Below, piece after piece: positions 43,747 to 52,608 of a stretch of 64,000 nt of DNA. Position 1 is the stretch's first letter; every line of letters starts with the position of its first letter. A program made the position numbers and the translations under genes. The notes under the pieces are model-generated. The model saw nothing but the letters and a program-made list of their open reading frames with translations. It was not told where the DNA came from and made no database searches. The stretch spans positions 1-64,000 of the forward strand of contig JAQWLM010000023.1 of assembly GCA_029247315.1 (NCBI GenBank), read 5' to 3'. This stretch comes from AAA164-E04 sp014239995 (lineage in GTDB: Bacteria > Verrucomicrobiota > Verrucomicrobiia > Limisphaerales > AAA164-E04).

Positions 43747-44484
43747 ATGAAAGAGATCATTCAACACCATTATGCCGTCGTCATTTTGTCGCTGTGTCTG
43801 CTACCCGTTGGGATGCACGGGGCTGATAATGACGCCAAAACCAAACAATCCTCACCCACTGTTGTCACCCCGGGCGAGCAGGGAGCCCCTCCGTCGGATG
43901 CGACCGTTCTCTTTGATGGCACCAGTCTTGAGGCATGGCAGAACGGCGATGAAGCAGCGAAATGGAACCTGATCACCTCCTCCTCTGCAATGGAGGTCAA
44001 GAAGGGGACCGGATCCCTTCGCACCAAGCAAAGTTTTGGTGATGTCCAGCTCCACATAGAATGGGCATCCCCCAGCGTGGTCACGGGGAATGGCCAGGGA
44101 CGTGGCAACAGTGGAGTCTATCTGCAGGGACGCTATGAAATCCAAGTCTTGGACTCTTTCAACAATACAACCTACTTCGATGGACAAGCTGGTTCCTTCT
44201 ATGGGAATGCCGCCCCCTTGGTCAACGTATCTCGCCCTCCAGGCAAATGGCAGACCTATGACATTCTTTTCGTTGCCCCCAAACCCCAGAAGGACGGGTC
44301 AGTTAATCCAGGATCATTCACAGTGTTGCACAACGGGGTATTGATTCAGCACAACACCCCGATCAAGGGCGGAGCCACCACGGCAGCTGCGTTCAAGGGA
44401 GTCACTCCAAAAGGACCCCTCGTGCTCCAGGATCATGGAAATCCTGTTCGCTTTAGAAATATATGGATCCGAGAGCTGAATTAA
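43747..44484 (+). CDS. Secreted DUF1080 protein
   Basis: A 245-residue DUF1080 protein with a signal peptide (YAVVILSLCLLPVGMHGA). The family core is ATVLFDGTSLEAWQNG, FGDVQLHIEWASPS, GNSGVYLQGRYEIQVLDSF and WQTYDILFVAPK, with HNPVRFRNIWIRE-like ending GNPVRFRNIWIREL. This is the larger subtype, with the NSGVYLQ-YEIQVLD signature, and differs from the 215-residue protein at 19 kb. A glycan-active or glycan-binding beta-sandwich is likely. Probably co-transcribed with the beta-propeller gene. Confidence 0.93.
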   Translation: MKEIIQHHYAVVILSLCLLPVGMHGADNDAKTKQSSPTVVTPGEQGAPPSDATVLFDGTSLEAWQNGDEAAKWNLITSSSAMEVKKGTGSLRTKQSFGDVQLHIEWASPSVVTGNGQGRGNSGVYLQGRYEIQVLDSFNNTTYFDGQAGSFYGNAAPLVNVSRPPGKWQTYDILFVAPKPQKDGSVNPGSFTVLHNGVLIQHNTPIKGGATTAAAFKGVTPKGPLVLQDHGNPVRFRNIWIRELN

Positions 44485-44516
44485 ACCTCTTGAAATGCCG
44501 TTAAATGAGACTCATG

Positions 44517-44544
44517 CCCCGCATGGGCTACTCCCCCTGCGGGG
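44517..44544. terminator. Possible hairpin after the DUF1080 gene
   Basis: CCCCGCA and TGCGGGG pair across a 13-base loop, 33 bases after the DUF1080 stop and before the convergent FxsA end. There is no T-run, so termination is only possible, not shown. Confidence 0.3.
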
Positions 44545-44642
44545 TGGCACGTCAAATTGCAAGCGCGCCGTCCAGCTGAACCAACGGACCAGGCACGGAA
44601 TGTCGACCGGCAAATACAGCTATTTTCTCAGCAAGCCTGGCA

Positions 44643-45116
44643 TTAAACGTCAATCACATCATCGCTTTCAGAGGAAGACTGCGTTCCTGACATAACGTTG
44701 CTCGCACGGAATTGTCGCTTGAACTGTGCAACCAGGCGCTTGCGAAAAAAGGCCCGTAAGGTGGGAATCAGCAAACAGAAACCAATGGCGTCGGTGATCA
44801 TGCCGGGTGTGATGAGCAATAAGCCGGCCGCGAAGATAAAGAGACCGTCAACGAGCGTGGCTGCTGGCATGCGTCCATGTGCCATCTCGAACTGCATTTT
44901 TTGGATTGTCGTGAAGCCTTGGCGATGAGCAAGGCTTCCACCGATCACACCTGTCATGAGGATGAGCCAGAGGGTAAGAGGCCACCCCATGGATGTTTTC
45001 AGCTTCATAATAAGCCACACCTCCAATAAAGGAAACCCCACGAAGAGGACAAGCCACTTCCATCGGCCACGAAACTTGGCATAGCCACTTAAGCCTATGT
45101 TATGATTGGGACCCAT
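44643..45116 (-). CDS. FxsA family membrane protein
   Basis: A 157-residue membrane protein with three to four helices. The FxsA pattern is clear: LFVGFPLLEVWLIMKL, LWLILMTGVIGGSLAHRQG and LVDGLFIFAAGLLLITPGMITDAIGFCLL, then a basic tail. E. coli FxsA overproduction suppresses F exclusion of phage T7; the cellular role is unknown. Convergent with the DUF1080 gene. Confidence 0.9.
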   Translation of the reverse strand: MGPNHNIGLSGYAKFRGRWKWLVLFVGFPLLEVWLIMKLKTSMGWPLTLWLILMTGVIGGSLAHRQGFTTIQKMQFEMAHGRMPAATLVDGLFIFAAGLLLITPGMITDAIGFCLLIPTLRAFFRKRLVAQFKRQFRASNVMSGTQSSSESDDVIDV

Positions 45117-45224
45117 AAATGCTCTTCAGTACAGTTAACAAAGAGACCTTACAAGGGACATCATGGCCAGAAAAACTTTCATGTATTTATTGTCAGAATG
45201 GAAAATAGAGTTTAACGAAGAGAG

Positions 45225-45383
45225 GTGGCTTTTCTCACCCATAAAGAGCAATGGGCACTATTCTGGATCCTCGTATTGCTGCTTGTCGGTTATAGCGTGA
45301 AGCATTTCCGACTCGAGCGACATAGCGAAGGATCGCAAGAAAAATCATGGCCAATCGAAGCACATGCAGACACTGGATTTTGA
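45225..45383 (+). CDS. Small single-helix membrane protein, 52 residues
   Basis: A GTG at 45225, preceded by GAAGAG, opens a 52-codon frame: a short polar start (AFLTHKEQW), one strongly hydrophobic helix (ALFWILVLLLVGYSV), then a charged tail. It is the only possible start, because a stop lies four codons upstream. The TGA overlaps the Minf_1886 start by 20 bases, suggesting coupling. Similar helices precede helix-hairpin-helix (ComEA-like) proteins in Verrucomicrobia, so it may be a short relative lacking that domain. Function unknown. Confidence 0.6.
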   Translation: MAFLTHKEQWALFWILVLLLVGYSVKHFRLERHSEGSQEKSWPIEAHADTGF

Positions 45384-45819
45384 TCAAACAATAGAACAAA
45401 TCACGCAAACCGATACGAGGTATGCGCCTGAGGCCTATTACTTTCTCAGAGATGCACTGGACCACACCCAGAGCATTTTAAAAAAGGCAAATGCGCCCGT
45501 GAAAAGGCCACAGCACGTATCGGGAAACCAGCTTTTGGAAGGTATTCGTGAATATGCATTGAGTCAATTTGGTCCGATGACCTTGACGGTGATGCATGAT
45601 TGGGGAATCAAACAATGCGAGGATTTTGGAGAAATCGTCTTCAACATGGTAGACCATAACCTTTTATCCAAGACACAGGAGGATACGAGAGACGACTTCA
45701 AGTCTGTCTACGACTTCAGCAGCGCCTTTACCGAACCCTTTCTTCCACGCAGGCGACCTCCTGATTCCACGCAGAAACCATGTCAAGCCCGGCATCCGGA
45801 AGGCCACCCCCCCTCCTAG
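45364..45819 (+). CDS. Minf_1886 family protein
   Basis: A 151-residue soluble protein with the pattern of the Verrucomicrobia/Planctomycetes-restricted Minf_1886 family. It has RYAPEAYYFLRDALDHTQ, the GNQLLEGIREYALSQFGPM motif, VMHDWGIKQCEDFGEIVFNMV and a SVYDFSSAF C-terminal segment. No function is known. It is a good taxonomic marker for this window. Its start overlaps the small membrane ORF. Confidence 0.9.
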   Translation: MQTLDFDQTIEQITQTDTRYAPEAYYFLRDALDHTQSILKKANAPVKRPQHVSGNQLLEGIREYALSQFGPMTLTVMHDWGIKQCEDFGEIVFNMVDHNLLSKTQEDTRDDFKSVYDFSSAFTEPFLPRRRPPDSTQKPCQARHPEGHPPS

Positions 45820-45897
45820 ACCTTGCATGCAACGCGGGCACCAAACCTCCGCATGCAAGCATTTACAGATAACCGACAGGCATCCCCTTTTCCAACA

Positions 45898-48441
45898 ATG
45901 GATCAAAAAAAATCTTATTCAATGACCACCACCAGCTCGGGGGCTCAACTGTGCCACTTACCCAATGGGCTCACGTTGATCTTACTCCAAGACAAAAGTG
46001 CGCCGGTTGTTTCTGTGCAGGCATGGTGCCAAGCTGGGAGTGTACATGAGGGACAGTGGCTGGGAGCCGGTCTTTCCCATGTCTTGGAGCACATGCTTTT
46101 TAAGGGTACCACCACACGCGGAAAGGGACGTATTGATCAGGAAGTGCAAGAGGCAGGTGGATACATGAATGCCTACACCTCATTCGACCGTACCGTCTAT
46201 TACGTCAACGTACCTTCAGCTGGAGCAAAAGTCGCGATAGATATTCTCTGTGACATCATGCAGAACGCCACCTTGCCAGAGGACGAACTGGCCAGTGAAC
46301 TGGAGGTCATACGCCGGGAAATGGATATGAACCACGACGATCCTGCAAGGAGATCCGGTCGTGGCCTGTTCGAAACAGCATACTTACACTCTCCCTACCG
46401 TTATACCGTTATTGGTTATCCGGATGTTTTCAACCGCATCAAACGTGCGAATGTTTTTGATTATTACCGGCAAATGTATACTCCTTCCAACCAGTTTTTT
46501 GTCGTGGTGGGAGACATCCATCCTGAGCATGTCATTGAGCAAGTGTCCGAAGCCTACAGTGGTGCTTCCTTTTCCCCTTTACCCCCGATTTTAATTCCAG
46601 ACGAACCTCCTCAATCCTCACCCAGACAACGTATTGAGGAGGCATCCATCGAACTGGGACATGCACATTTTTCATGGCACATCCCAGGTATTGGACATCA
46701 GGATTTACCCGCCCTGGAAACACTATCTATCCTCCTTGGCGGAGGGAGAAGTTCTCGTTTGTATAGACGCCTGCGTGAGGAACTTGGTCTTGTCCACGGA
46801 ATCGACGCCTGGACCTACAATCCAGGTAAACCAGGGATTATCGGTATCAGTGGTGTATTCGATGGAGAAAAATACGAGGCTGTCGCCAAGGCCGTTACAG
46901 ATGAAATACGACGCATTCAGGAAGAGGGCATTCTGGAATCCGAACTGCAAAAGGCCATCAAACAATTGCGTGCCTCCAATCTGGCCACCCGTAAAACCAT
47001 GCAGGGTCAAGCCCAAGAACTGGGTGGTGCCTGGATGGCTGCGCGCGATCTTGAGTTTTCCAACCGTTACCTCGAGAAGGTAGAGGCCTTGACTCCAGGT
47101 ACTCTCAAGCAGGTGTCGCAAAAATACCTCGACAAAAACACATGCACTTCATATGCATTACTCCCCCATGGCGCACGCCCCACACCATCCAAGGTATGCA
47201 GCGCGTCTACCAAGTCCAATATCGAGAAATGGGAAGTTGGAAACGGAATGCGGGTGTTGCTCAAGCAGGACAATCGTTTGCCGTTCGTAGAAATGCGTTC
47301 CGTGTTTTTTGGAGGCACCCTGACTGAAGAACCTCAGAACAATGGTATTACCCAACTGATGGCACAGGGTTTACTGAAGGGGACAAACCAAAGGGATGCT
47401 GCCAATTTGATGGAATCTGTCGAGTCCATTGGTGGAAGTATTGAATCATACGCCGGAAACAACAGCTTTGGGGTGAATATCGAGGTATTAAGTCAGGATA
47501 AGGCTTTTGGACTCGACTTGATGCAAGAAATACTGCGTGCATCAAGGTTTCCCGAAGGAGAAATCGACCGAGAACGTCAAGTCCAACTTGCCGGCATCCG
47601 GGCGCAGAAGGATCAGCTGTTAAGTCGATGTTTCAAGTTGATGAGGCGTGGACTCTTCGGGAAAAAAGGTTACGGACTAAACCCCTCGGGTGAAGAAAGC
47701 TCTGTTGAATCCCTTTCTATCGAGGCCATCAGGACACACAGTCAGAACCTGATAACACCTGGAAATCAAGTCATATGCGTCTTTGGTGATATCAATATCG
47801 AGGAAACCAAGGATCGATTGAGTCGTTTCTGGGATAAGGGTCCCAACAAATCAACCATCAACCTGCCCAAGGAGAATACGTCGTCCTGTGCCGCTTTACA
47901 TTCCCTGAGTGAGTCCACTGAGAAAAAGCAATCCGTGGTAGTGCTCGGTTTCCTTGGTGCCACTTTTTTCGACCGTGAGCGCCATGCTCTCGACTTGTTA
48001 CAGGAAACTTGCAGCGATCTTGGTTCTCGGCTTTTCATGCGCATTCGGGATGAGCTGGGGCTGGCCTATTATGTAGGCGCTCAACATATGCCAGGCATAC
48101 TGCCGGGATACTTTGCTTTCTATGCGGGCACCTCGCCTGAGCAGGTCGATTTGGTGCAAAAGGAATTAAAATCCGAAATCGAAACCCTCAAAACCGAGGG
48201 AATCACCCAAAAAGAACTGGATCGATCCAAAGCCAAAATGCTTGGACAAAGGCAGATTGCCCGGCAGGAACTCGGTCATCTGGCCATGTCAAGTGCCTTG
48301 GATGAGCTCTACGGTTTGGGCTACGACCACCCCATGAAGGAAGACGAGGCAATCCGCGCAGTTACCCTCCAGGACGTGCAGGAAGCAGCTCAGAAGTTCT
48401 TTCAGGAAGCTCACTCCTGTGTGGCAGTCGTGGGGCCATGA
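45898..48441 (+). CDS. M16 family zinc metallopeptidase with two tandem units
   Basis: An 847-residue pitrilysin/insulinase-type protein. The first M16 unit has the inverted zinc motif HVLEH (His61, Glu64, His65) and the distal Glu141 in VIRREMDM, so it is catalytically complete. The second half (from about residue 440) has the same fold without the motif, like the inactive partner half. No signal peptide is visible from ATG 45898, so it is predicted cytoplasmic; longer starts (ATG 45853, TTG 45823) add no signal. Bacterial relatives clear peptides. Confidence 0.93.
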   Translation: MDQKKSYSMTTTSSGAQLCHLPNGLTLILLQDKSAPVVSVQAWCQAGSVHEGQWLGAGLSHVLEHMLFKGTTTRGKGRIDQEVQEAGGYMNAYTSFDRTVYYVNVPSAGAKVAIDILCDIMQNATLPEDELASELEVIRREMDMNHDDPARRSGRGLFETAYLHSPYRYTVIGYPDVFNRIKRANVFDYYRQMYTPSNQFFVVVGDIHPEHVIEQVSEAYSGASFSPLPPILIPDEPPQSSPRQRIEEASIELGHAHFSWHIPGIGHQDLPALETLSILLGGGRSSRLYRRLREELGLVHGIDAWTYNPGKPGIIGISGVFDGEKYEAVAKAVTDEIRRIQEEGILESELQKAIKQLRASNLATRKTMQGQAQELGGAWMAARDLEFSNRYLEKVEALTPGTLKQVSQKYLDKNTCTSYALLPHGARPTPSKVCSASTKSNIEKWEVGNGMRVLLKQDNRLPFVEMRSVFFGGTLTEEPQNNGITQLMAQGLLKGTNQRDAANLMESVESIGGSIESYAGNNSFGVNIEVLSQDKAFGLDLMQEILRASRFPEGEIDRERQVQLAGIRAQKDQLLSRCFKLMRRGLFGKKGYGLNPSGEESSVESLSIEAIRTHSQNLITPGNQVICVFGDINIEETKDRLSRFWDKGPNKSTINLPKENTSSCAALHSLSESTEKKQSVVVLGFLGATFFDRERHALDLLQETCSDLGSRLFMRIRDELGLAYYVGAQHMPGILPGYFAFYAGTSPEQVDLVQKELKSEIETLKTEGITQKELDRSKAKMLGQRQIARQELGHLAMSSALDELYGLGYDHPMKEDEAIRAVTLQDVQEAAQKFFQEAHSCVAVVGP

Positions 48442-48447
48442 ACAGGT

Positions 48448-48687
48448 TTATTTTCCTGATACGCCGTTATTGCAAGCACCGCGCTCCGCAAAACCTCCCA
48501 GGTGAGGGCGCATGCTCGAATACCTTGAGATAACTTTCAAAGACATCCCCCGCTGAGATGCCCCTTGGGCAGCCTGAATGCGCAGTGAACGGATGAATAG
48601 ATTACCAAGGTCCCTGCGACGATCGCGGTATTCCGGCAGGACAAGATGGCGATCAAACCACCCTGAATCGACAGCATGATCCAGCAT
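48448..48687 (-). CDS. Possible small protein, 79 residues
   Basis: An ATG at 48687 has a strong ribosome site (AAGGGTGAG about eight bases upstream) and opens a 79-codon frame. The centre looks like real protein (GWFDRHLVLPEYRDRRRDLG, LFIRSLRIQAAQG). No signal or membrane segment is seen, and I do not recognise the family. It sits in a gap of about 420 bases after the M16 gene. It may be a small gene or a remnant. Confidence 0.4.
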   Translation of the reverse strand: MLDHAVDSGWFDRHLVLPEYRDRRRDLGNLFIRSLRIQAAQGASQRGMSLKVISRYSSMRPHLGGFAERGACNNGVSGK

Positions 48688-48858
48688 GCACAAGCTCACC
48701 CTTTAGGATTGCAAACGGAAGCTCCACGGGTGACAAACGGTAACCATCCGATCAATTGGGTCATTGGAAGTTAACGGCAACAGCCCCTTCAGTAGACGTA
48801 AACCATGTTCACTTGTAACATTGGACAAGGATTGCGGTCGGAAATCGCTACCCCAGAC

Positions 48859-49551
48859 TCAAGGCTTGATGTCCACGCTTCGGATACGCATATCCCGAAT
48901 AGAGGACGAAGTCATCCAGGTTGCAACGCCCAGAGGGATGGACTGTTCAATCTCTCCAATACGCATACCGATGCTCACATCCACGGTACTGACATCGAGA
49001 AACAACTTCTGGTCGATCCATCCTAATATACGGTCCTCCAACATTCGCAGGCTGATACGATACCATTGATTGTCTTCAAATTTTTTAAACTCCGTGGTCT
49101 CGTTTTCGGCGGCATCCATCCCATTGATACTGGACAACCCGATCACTCCCCCACCCCAGCCCCCACATATAAAAGAACAATGTTTCTCCTTGTACGGCAT
49201 GGTGAGTCCACAGAAAAAATCACCCCCATCACGCCTCATTGCCTCCAGAGTGATCTCGTAATTGACCTTCTCAACTTGGTTGGTGTATTGAACCCCGCTG
49301 AGGGCAAGCCCCATATCAATTTCAATGGCCCCATCCAGGACGCGAGCCTCTCCGTGTCCTGCAAAATCTGTCACCTTCCAGCCCTTCATGGATTGTCCGT
49401 CAAAAAGCACCTTCCAGTTCTCGGATACAAGGTCCGGTGGCTTCGGTTCGCTTGTATCTTCTGCCAAAACGGAGTCATTCAAAAGCAGGGCAAAAACCCC
49501 GGCTAAGACTCGGAGTCCACTGAATTTCACCAGGTTGCAAACGCATTTCAT
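48859..49551 (-). CDS. Secreted DUF1080 protein
   Basis: A 230-residue DUF1080 protein with a signal peptide (VLAGVFALLLNDSVLA). Family features are WKVLFDGQSMKGWKVTDF, VNYEITLEAMRRDGGDFFCGLTMPY and WYRISLRMLEDRILGWIDQKLFLDV. The segment SFICGGWGGGVIGLSSINGMDA marks the subtype seen next to sulfatases in Planctomycetes. ATG 49551 is the sensible start, as the frame continues upstream into polX. Divergent from polX with 85 bases between. Confidence 0.88.
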   Translation of the reverse strand: MKCVCNLVKFSGLRVLAGVFALLLNDSVLAEDTSEPKPPDLVSENWKVLFDGQSMKGWKVTDFAGHGEARVLDGAIEIDMGLALSGVQYTNQVEKVNYEITLEAMRRDGGDFFCGLTMPYKEKHCSFICGGWGGGVIGLSSINGMDAAENETTEFKKFEDNQWYRISLRMLEDRILGWIDQKLFLDVSTVDVSIGMRIGEIEQSIPLGVATWMTSSSIRDMRIRSVDIKP

Positions 49552-49636
49552 CACTGGATTATCACCCCCTCCACAAGAGAGGTCCAGATTTCTCTTTGCC
49601 CCTTGAAGTTTAAACCTATCAGCCCATAGTCGAGGA

Positions 49637-51400
49637 ATGGATAATGCGGATGTTGCAGCCATACTTGAGGAAATCGCTGTCCTGCTCGAATTGAAAGGCG
49701 AAAACCCTTTCAAGACCAGGGCTTACGTCAATGGTGCACGCAGGATTGAAACGCTGTCGACTCCCGTCAGGGAACTGGTTGAAAACGAACAATTAGCTAC
49801 GCTCAAGGGATTCGGTGATGCGCTCCAGAAAAAAGTTACTGAACTGGTAAGGCATGGAAGACTCAAGTATCATGAAGAACTTAAGGCGTCCATCGCACCG
49901 GGGCTCATTGAGATGCTTGAACTTCCTGGCCTGGGCCCAAAAAAAGTCAAGGTACTGCATGACACCCTTGGTATTCTTTCGATTAAGGAACTGGAGGAAG
50001 CCTGCCAGGAAGACAGGGTCGCCGGGATCAAGGGTTTTGGAATCAAAACCCAGTTAAAGATTCTGGAGGGCATTCGATTCAGGGAAAAGTATGCATCCCA
50101 CCACCGGCTCGATGTCGCACTGGCAACCATGCACCCGATCCTGGAGGCGCTGCGCAGTCACCCGGAGGTGACTCGCTGCAGTGAGGCCGGAAGTGCCAGG
50201 CGTCGCAAGGAGATTCTACACGATATCGATTTTTTGGTTTCATCACGGCAACCCACAGCGGTCATTGATTTTTTCACCACCCTGGAATCCGTTATTTCTG
50301 TCCAGGCCAAGGGAAACACCAAGGCTTCCATCATGCTCACCGGCGGCTTGCAGGCCGATCTCCGGGTGGTCGAAGACCATGCATTTCCGTTTGCTCTGGC
50401 TTATTTCACCGGAAGCAAAGAACACAACGTTGAAATGAGACGGCGGGCCATCGCCCGCGGCATGAGATTGAACGAATATGGCCTCTATCGCAGTAAGGAA
50501 GAAACACAAGATCCGGCACTTGGCATCCCATGCCCTACGGAAGAGGACATCTTCAAGCAACTCGATTTAGCCTACATACCCCCCGAACTGAGGGAGGACC
50601 ATGGTGAATTTCAGGCTGCAGAAACGGGGCGTATGCCACGTCTTGTAGAATGGTGCGAAATGAAGGGTTCACTCCACAATCATTCAGACTGGAGTGACGG
50701 CAGGGAATCTTTGGAAAATATCATCGCCAACTGTGTCGAGCTTGGACTCAGTTACTGGGCAATCACCGACCATTCAAGGGCCTCATTTCAGGCTAATGGA
50801 CTGAGTCCGTCGCGACTTGAAAAACAGATTTCGACCATTGCAGATCTTAACAAGGATCTAAAGCAAAAGGGAATTTCATTTCGTTTGCTCACGGGTACAG
50901 AGGTCGACATCCTGAGCGATGGTTCATTGGATTTCGATGATGCTCTCCTTGCCAAACTCGACGTTGTGGTTGCCAGCATCCACCAGGGATTCAGTCAATC
51001 AAGAGAACAGCTATCCAAACGCCTCATCCGGGCTGCTGAAAATCCTTATGTCCACATGCTTGGGCATCCCTCAGGGCGACTCCTGCTTGAGCGGGATGCC
51101 TACCCACTGGATCATGTCGCCGTGATAGACGCCTGCGCCTCTACGGGTACATGGATCGAACTGAATGCCAATCCATATCGACTGGACATGGATTGGCGCT
51201 GGTGGAAGTTGGCACGGGACAAGGGAGTCAAGTGCGTCATCAATTGCGATGCCCATCATGCGGATCACGCCGGTTTTCTCCGTCTGGGTGCCGAACACGC
51301 GCGCAAGGGCTGGTTGCGGGGCGAGGATATTCTAAATACCATGCCCGTGGATACATTGATCCAGGAGCTCAGCAGGAAGAGAAACCTTCCCAGGAACTGA
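49637..51400 (+). CDS. polX: DNA polymerase X family with PHP domain
   Basis: A 587-residue bacterial PolX, a repair polymerase with a PHP 3'-5' exonuclease/AP-endonuclease domain. Helix-hairpin-helix segments (LKGFGDALQKKV and LPGLGPKKVKVL) come first. The polymerase active site follows, with GSARRRKEILHDIDFL and the third Asp in LQADLRVV. The C-terminal PHP domain (about 345-570) has metal ligands in LHNHSDWSDG, GTEVDIL, SIHQGF, GHPSGR and NCDAHHADH. All catalytic residues appear intact. It acts in base-excision-type repair. Confidence 0.95.
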   Translation: MDNADVAAILEEIAVLLELKGENPFKTRAYVNGARRIETLSTPVRELVENEQLATLKGFGDALQKKVTELVRHGRLKYHEELKASIAPGLIEMLELPGLGPKKVKVLHDTLGILSIKELEEACQEDRVAGIKGFGIKTQLKILEGIRFREKYASHHRLDVALATMHPILEALRSHPEVTRCSEAGSARRRKEILHDIDFLVSSRQPTAVIDFFTTLESVISVQAKGNTKASIMLTGGLQADLRVVEDHAFPFALAYFTGSKEHNVEMRRRAIARGMRLNEYGLYRSKEETQDPALGIPCPTEEDIFKQLDLAYIPPELREDHGEFQAAETGRMPRLVEWCEMKGSLHNHSDWSDGRESLENIIANCVELGLSYWAITDHSRASFQANGLSPSRLEKQISTIADLNKDLKQKGISFRLLTGTEVDILSDGSLDFDDALLAKLDVVVASIHQGFSQSREQLSKRLIRAAENPYVHMLGHPSGRLLLERDAYPLDHVAVIDACASTGTWIELNANPYRLDMDWRWWKLARDKGVKCVINCDAHHADHAGFLRLGAEHARKGWLRGEDILNTMPVDTLIQELSRKRNLPRN

Positions 51401-51422
51401 TTATCCAACCAACAGGTGAACT

Positions 51423-52319
51423 ATGCAGCATCGATTCAAACCTGAGCACTTGGGTTTTCTGTCCATCCTGGCAGGTGCCAGCTGCATTGGCTTAGCCCCC
51501 ATCTGGGTTCGACTCAGCGAACTTGGACCCGTTGCCACCGCCTTCCACCGCCTGCTGCTGGCACTCCCGTTTCTCTGGTTATGGCAGATATGGTCTCCGG
51601 TGGAACAGGGGACTGAAGGCGATCAAAACCACTCCATGCCTTCCATGGTGTGGTTTGCCTTGGCTGGGCTCATGTTTGCGCTCGACATGGCTTTCTGGCA
51701 TGAATCCCTGCATCATACCAGCGTTGCGAATGCCACCCTGTTGACCAATGTGGCACCCGTGTTTGTCACCATTGCCGCCAGATTTCTGTTCAACGAACAG
51801 ATCCCAAAATGGTTCCTGCTGGGAATGGGGTTCACCCTGGTGGGAGCAATATTGTTGAGTGGAGCCAGTTTAAACGCATCGAAAGATCATCTTTACGGGG
51901 ATCTGATTGCCATCGTGGCTGCCGTTTTTTACGCAGCCTACATGCTTTCCCTGAAGCAACTTCGGCGGTATGCAAGCACTGCTCAGGTGTTGGCACGCAC
52001 GGCGCCATTCAGCGCGCTTGTGCTTGGCCTGATTGCCTGGTTTCTCGATGAGCCCATGGTTCCAGAAAGCACGCATGGCTGGGGAATATTGATTGCATTG
52101 GCCTTTACAGGACAGGTGTTGGGACAAGGATTGATTGCCTACGGTTTCAAACACTTAACAGCCTCTCTTTCCTCCGTGAGCCTGCTTCTACAACCACTTG
52201 TTGCAGCAATCGCTGCCTGGATCCTGCTCAAGGAATCCATGGTAACAAGTCAACTCTTGGGTGGCGTGATTATCCTTGCTGGAATTTTTCTTGCCCGTCG
52301 CTCCAGCCTGCGACCATGA
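51423..52319 (+). CDS. EamA/DMT family transporter
   Basis: A 298-residue membrane protein with ten transmembrane segments in two EamA repeats. It starts with FLSILAGASCIGLAPIWVRL and contains the repeat signature TSVANATLLTNVAPVFVTIAA and, in the second half, LTASLSSVSLLLQPLVAAIAAW. Such carriers export or import metabolites such as amino acids or nucleotide sugars; the substrate is unknown. It begins 22 bases after polX and may be co-transcribed with it. Confidence 0.92.
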   Translation: MQHRFKPEHLGFLSILAGASCIGLAPIWVRLSELGPVATAFHRLLLALPFLWLWQIWSPVEQGTEGDQNHSMPSMVWFALAGLMFALDMAFWHESLHHTSVANATLLTNVAPVFVTIAARFLFNEQIPKWFLLGMGFTLVGAILLSGASLNASKDHLYGDLIAIVAAVFYAAYMLSLKQLRRYASTAQVLARTAPFSALVLGLIAWFLDEPMVPESTHGWGILIALAFTGQVLGQGLIAYGFKHLTASLSSVSLLLQPLVAAIAAWILLKESMVTSQLLGGVIILAGIFLARRSSLRP

Positions 52320-52608
52320 AGTATGAAAGCCGGCCAAGTCACATGGAGCCCCGCAATAATGGACTTCATTGGAAAGAAGTTTTTCGGCATGCCTTAAAGA
52401 TTTGTGTGAAGGAGCGCGATTCCATGGCTGCCGCTTCCTTCCTTGGATCATCTCCTACCTATTTCCATTAATCCCACCCCCTTCCCGTCTCTCTGGTGCA
52501 GCGGATCATCACGGACACACGAAACTCAGGTTCGGCAAAGAGTTGGTGTAAACTCAGGACGTCCGTGTCCGGATCATCAATACAACCCAGAGGAACCCCC
52601 TTTTGTCT

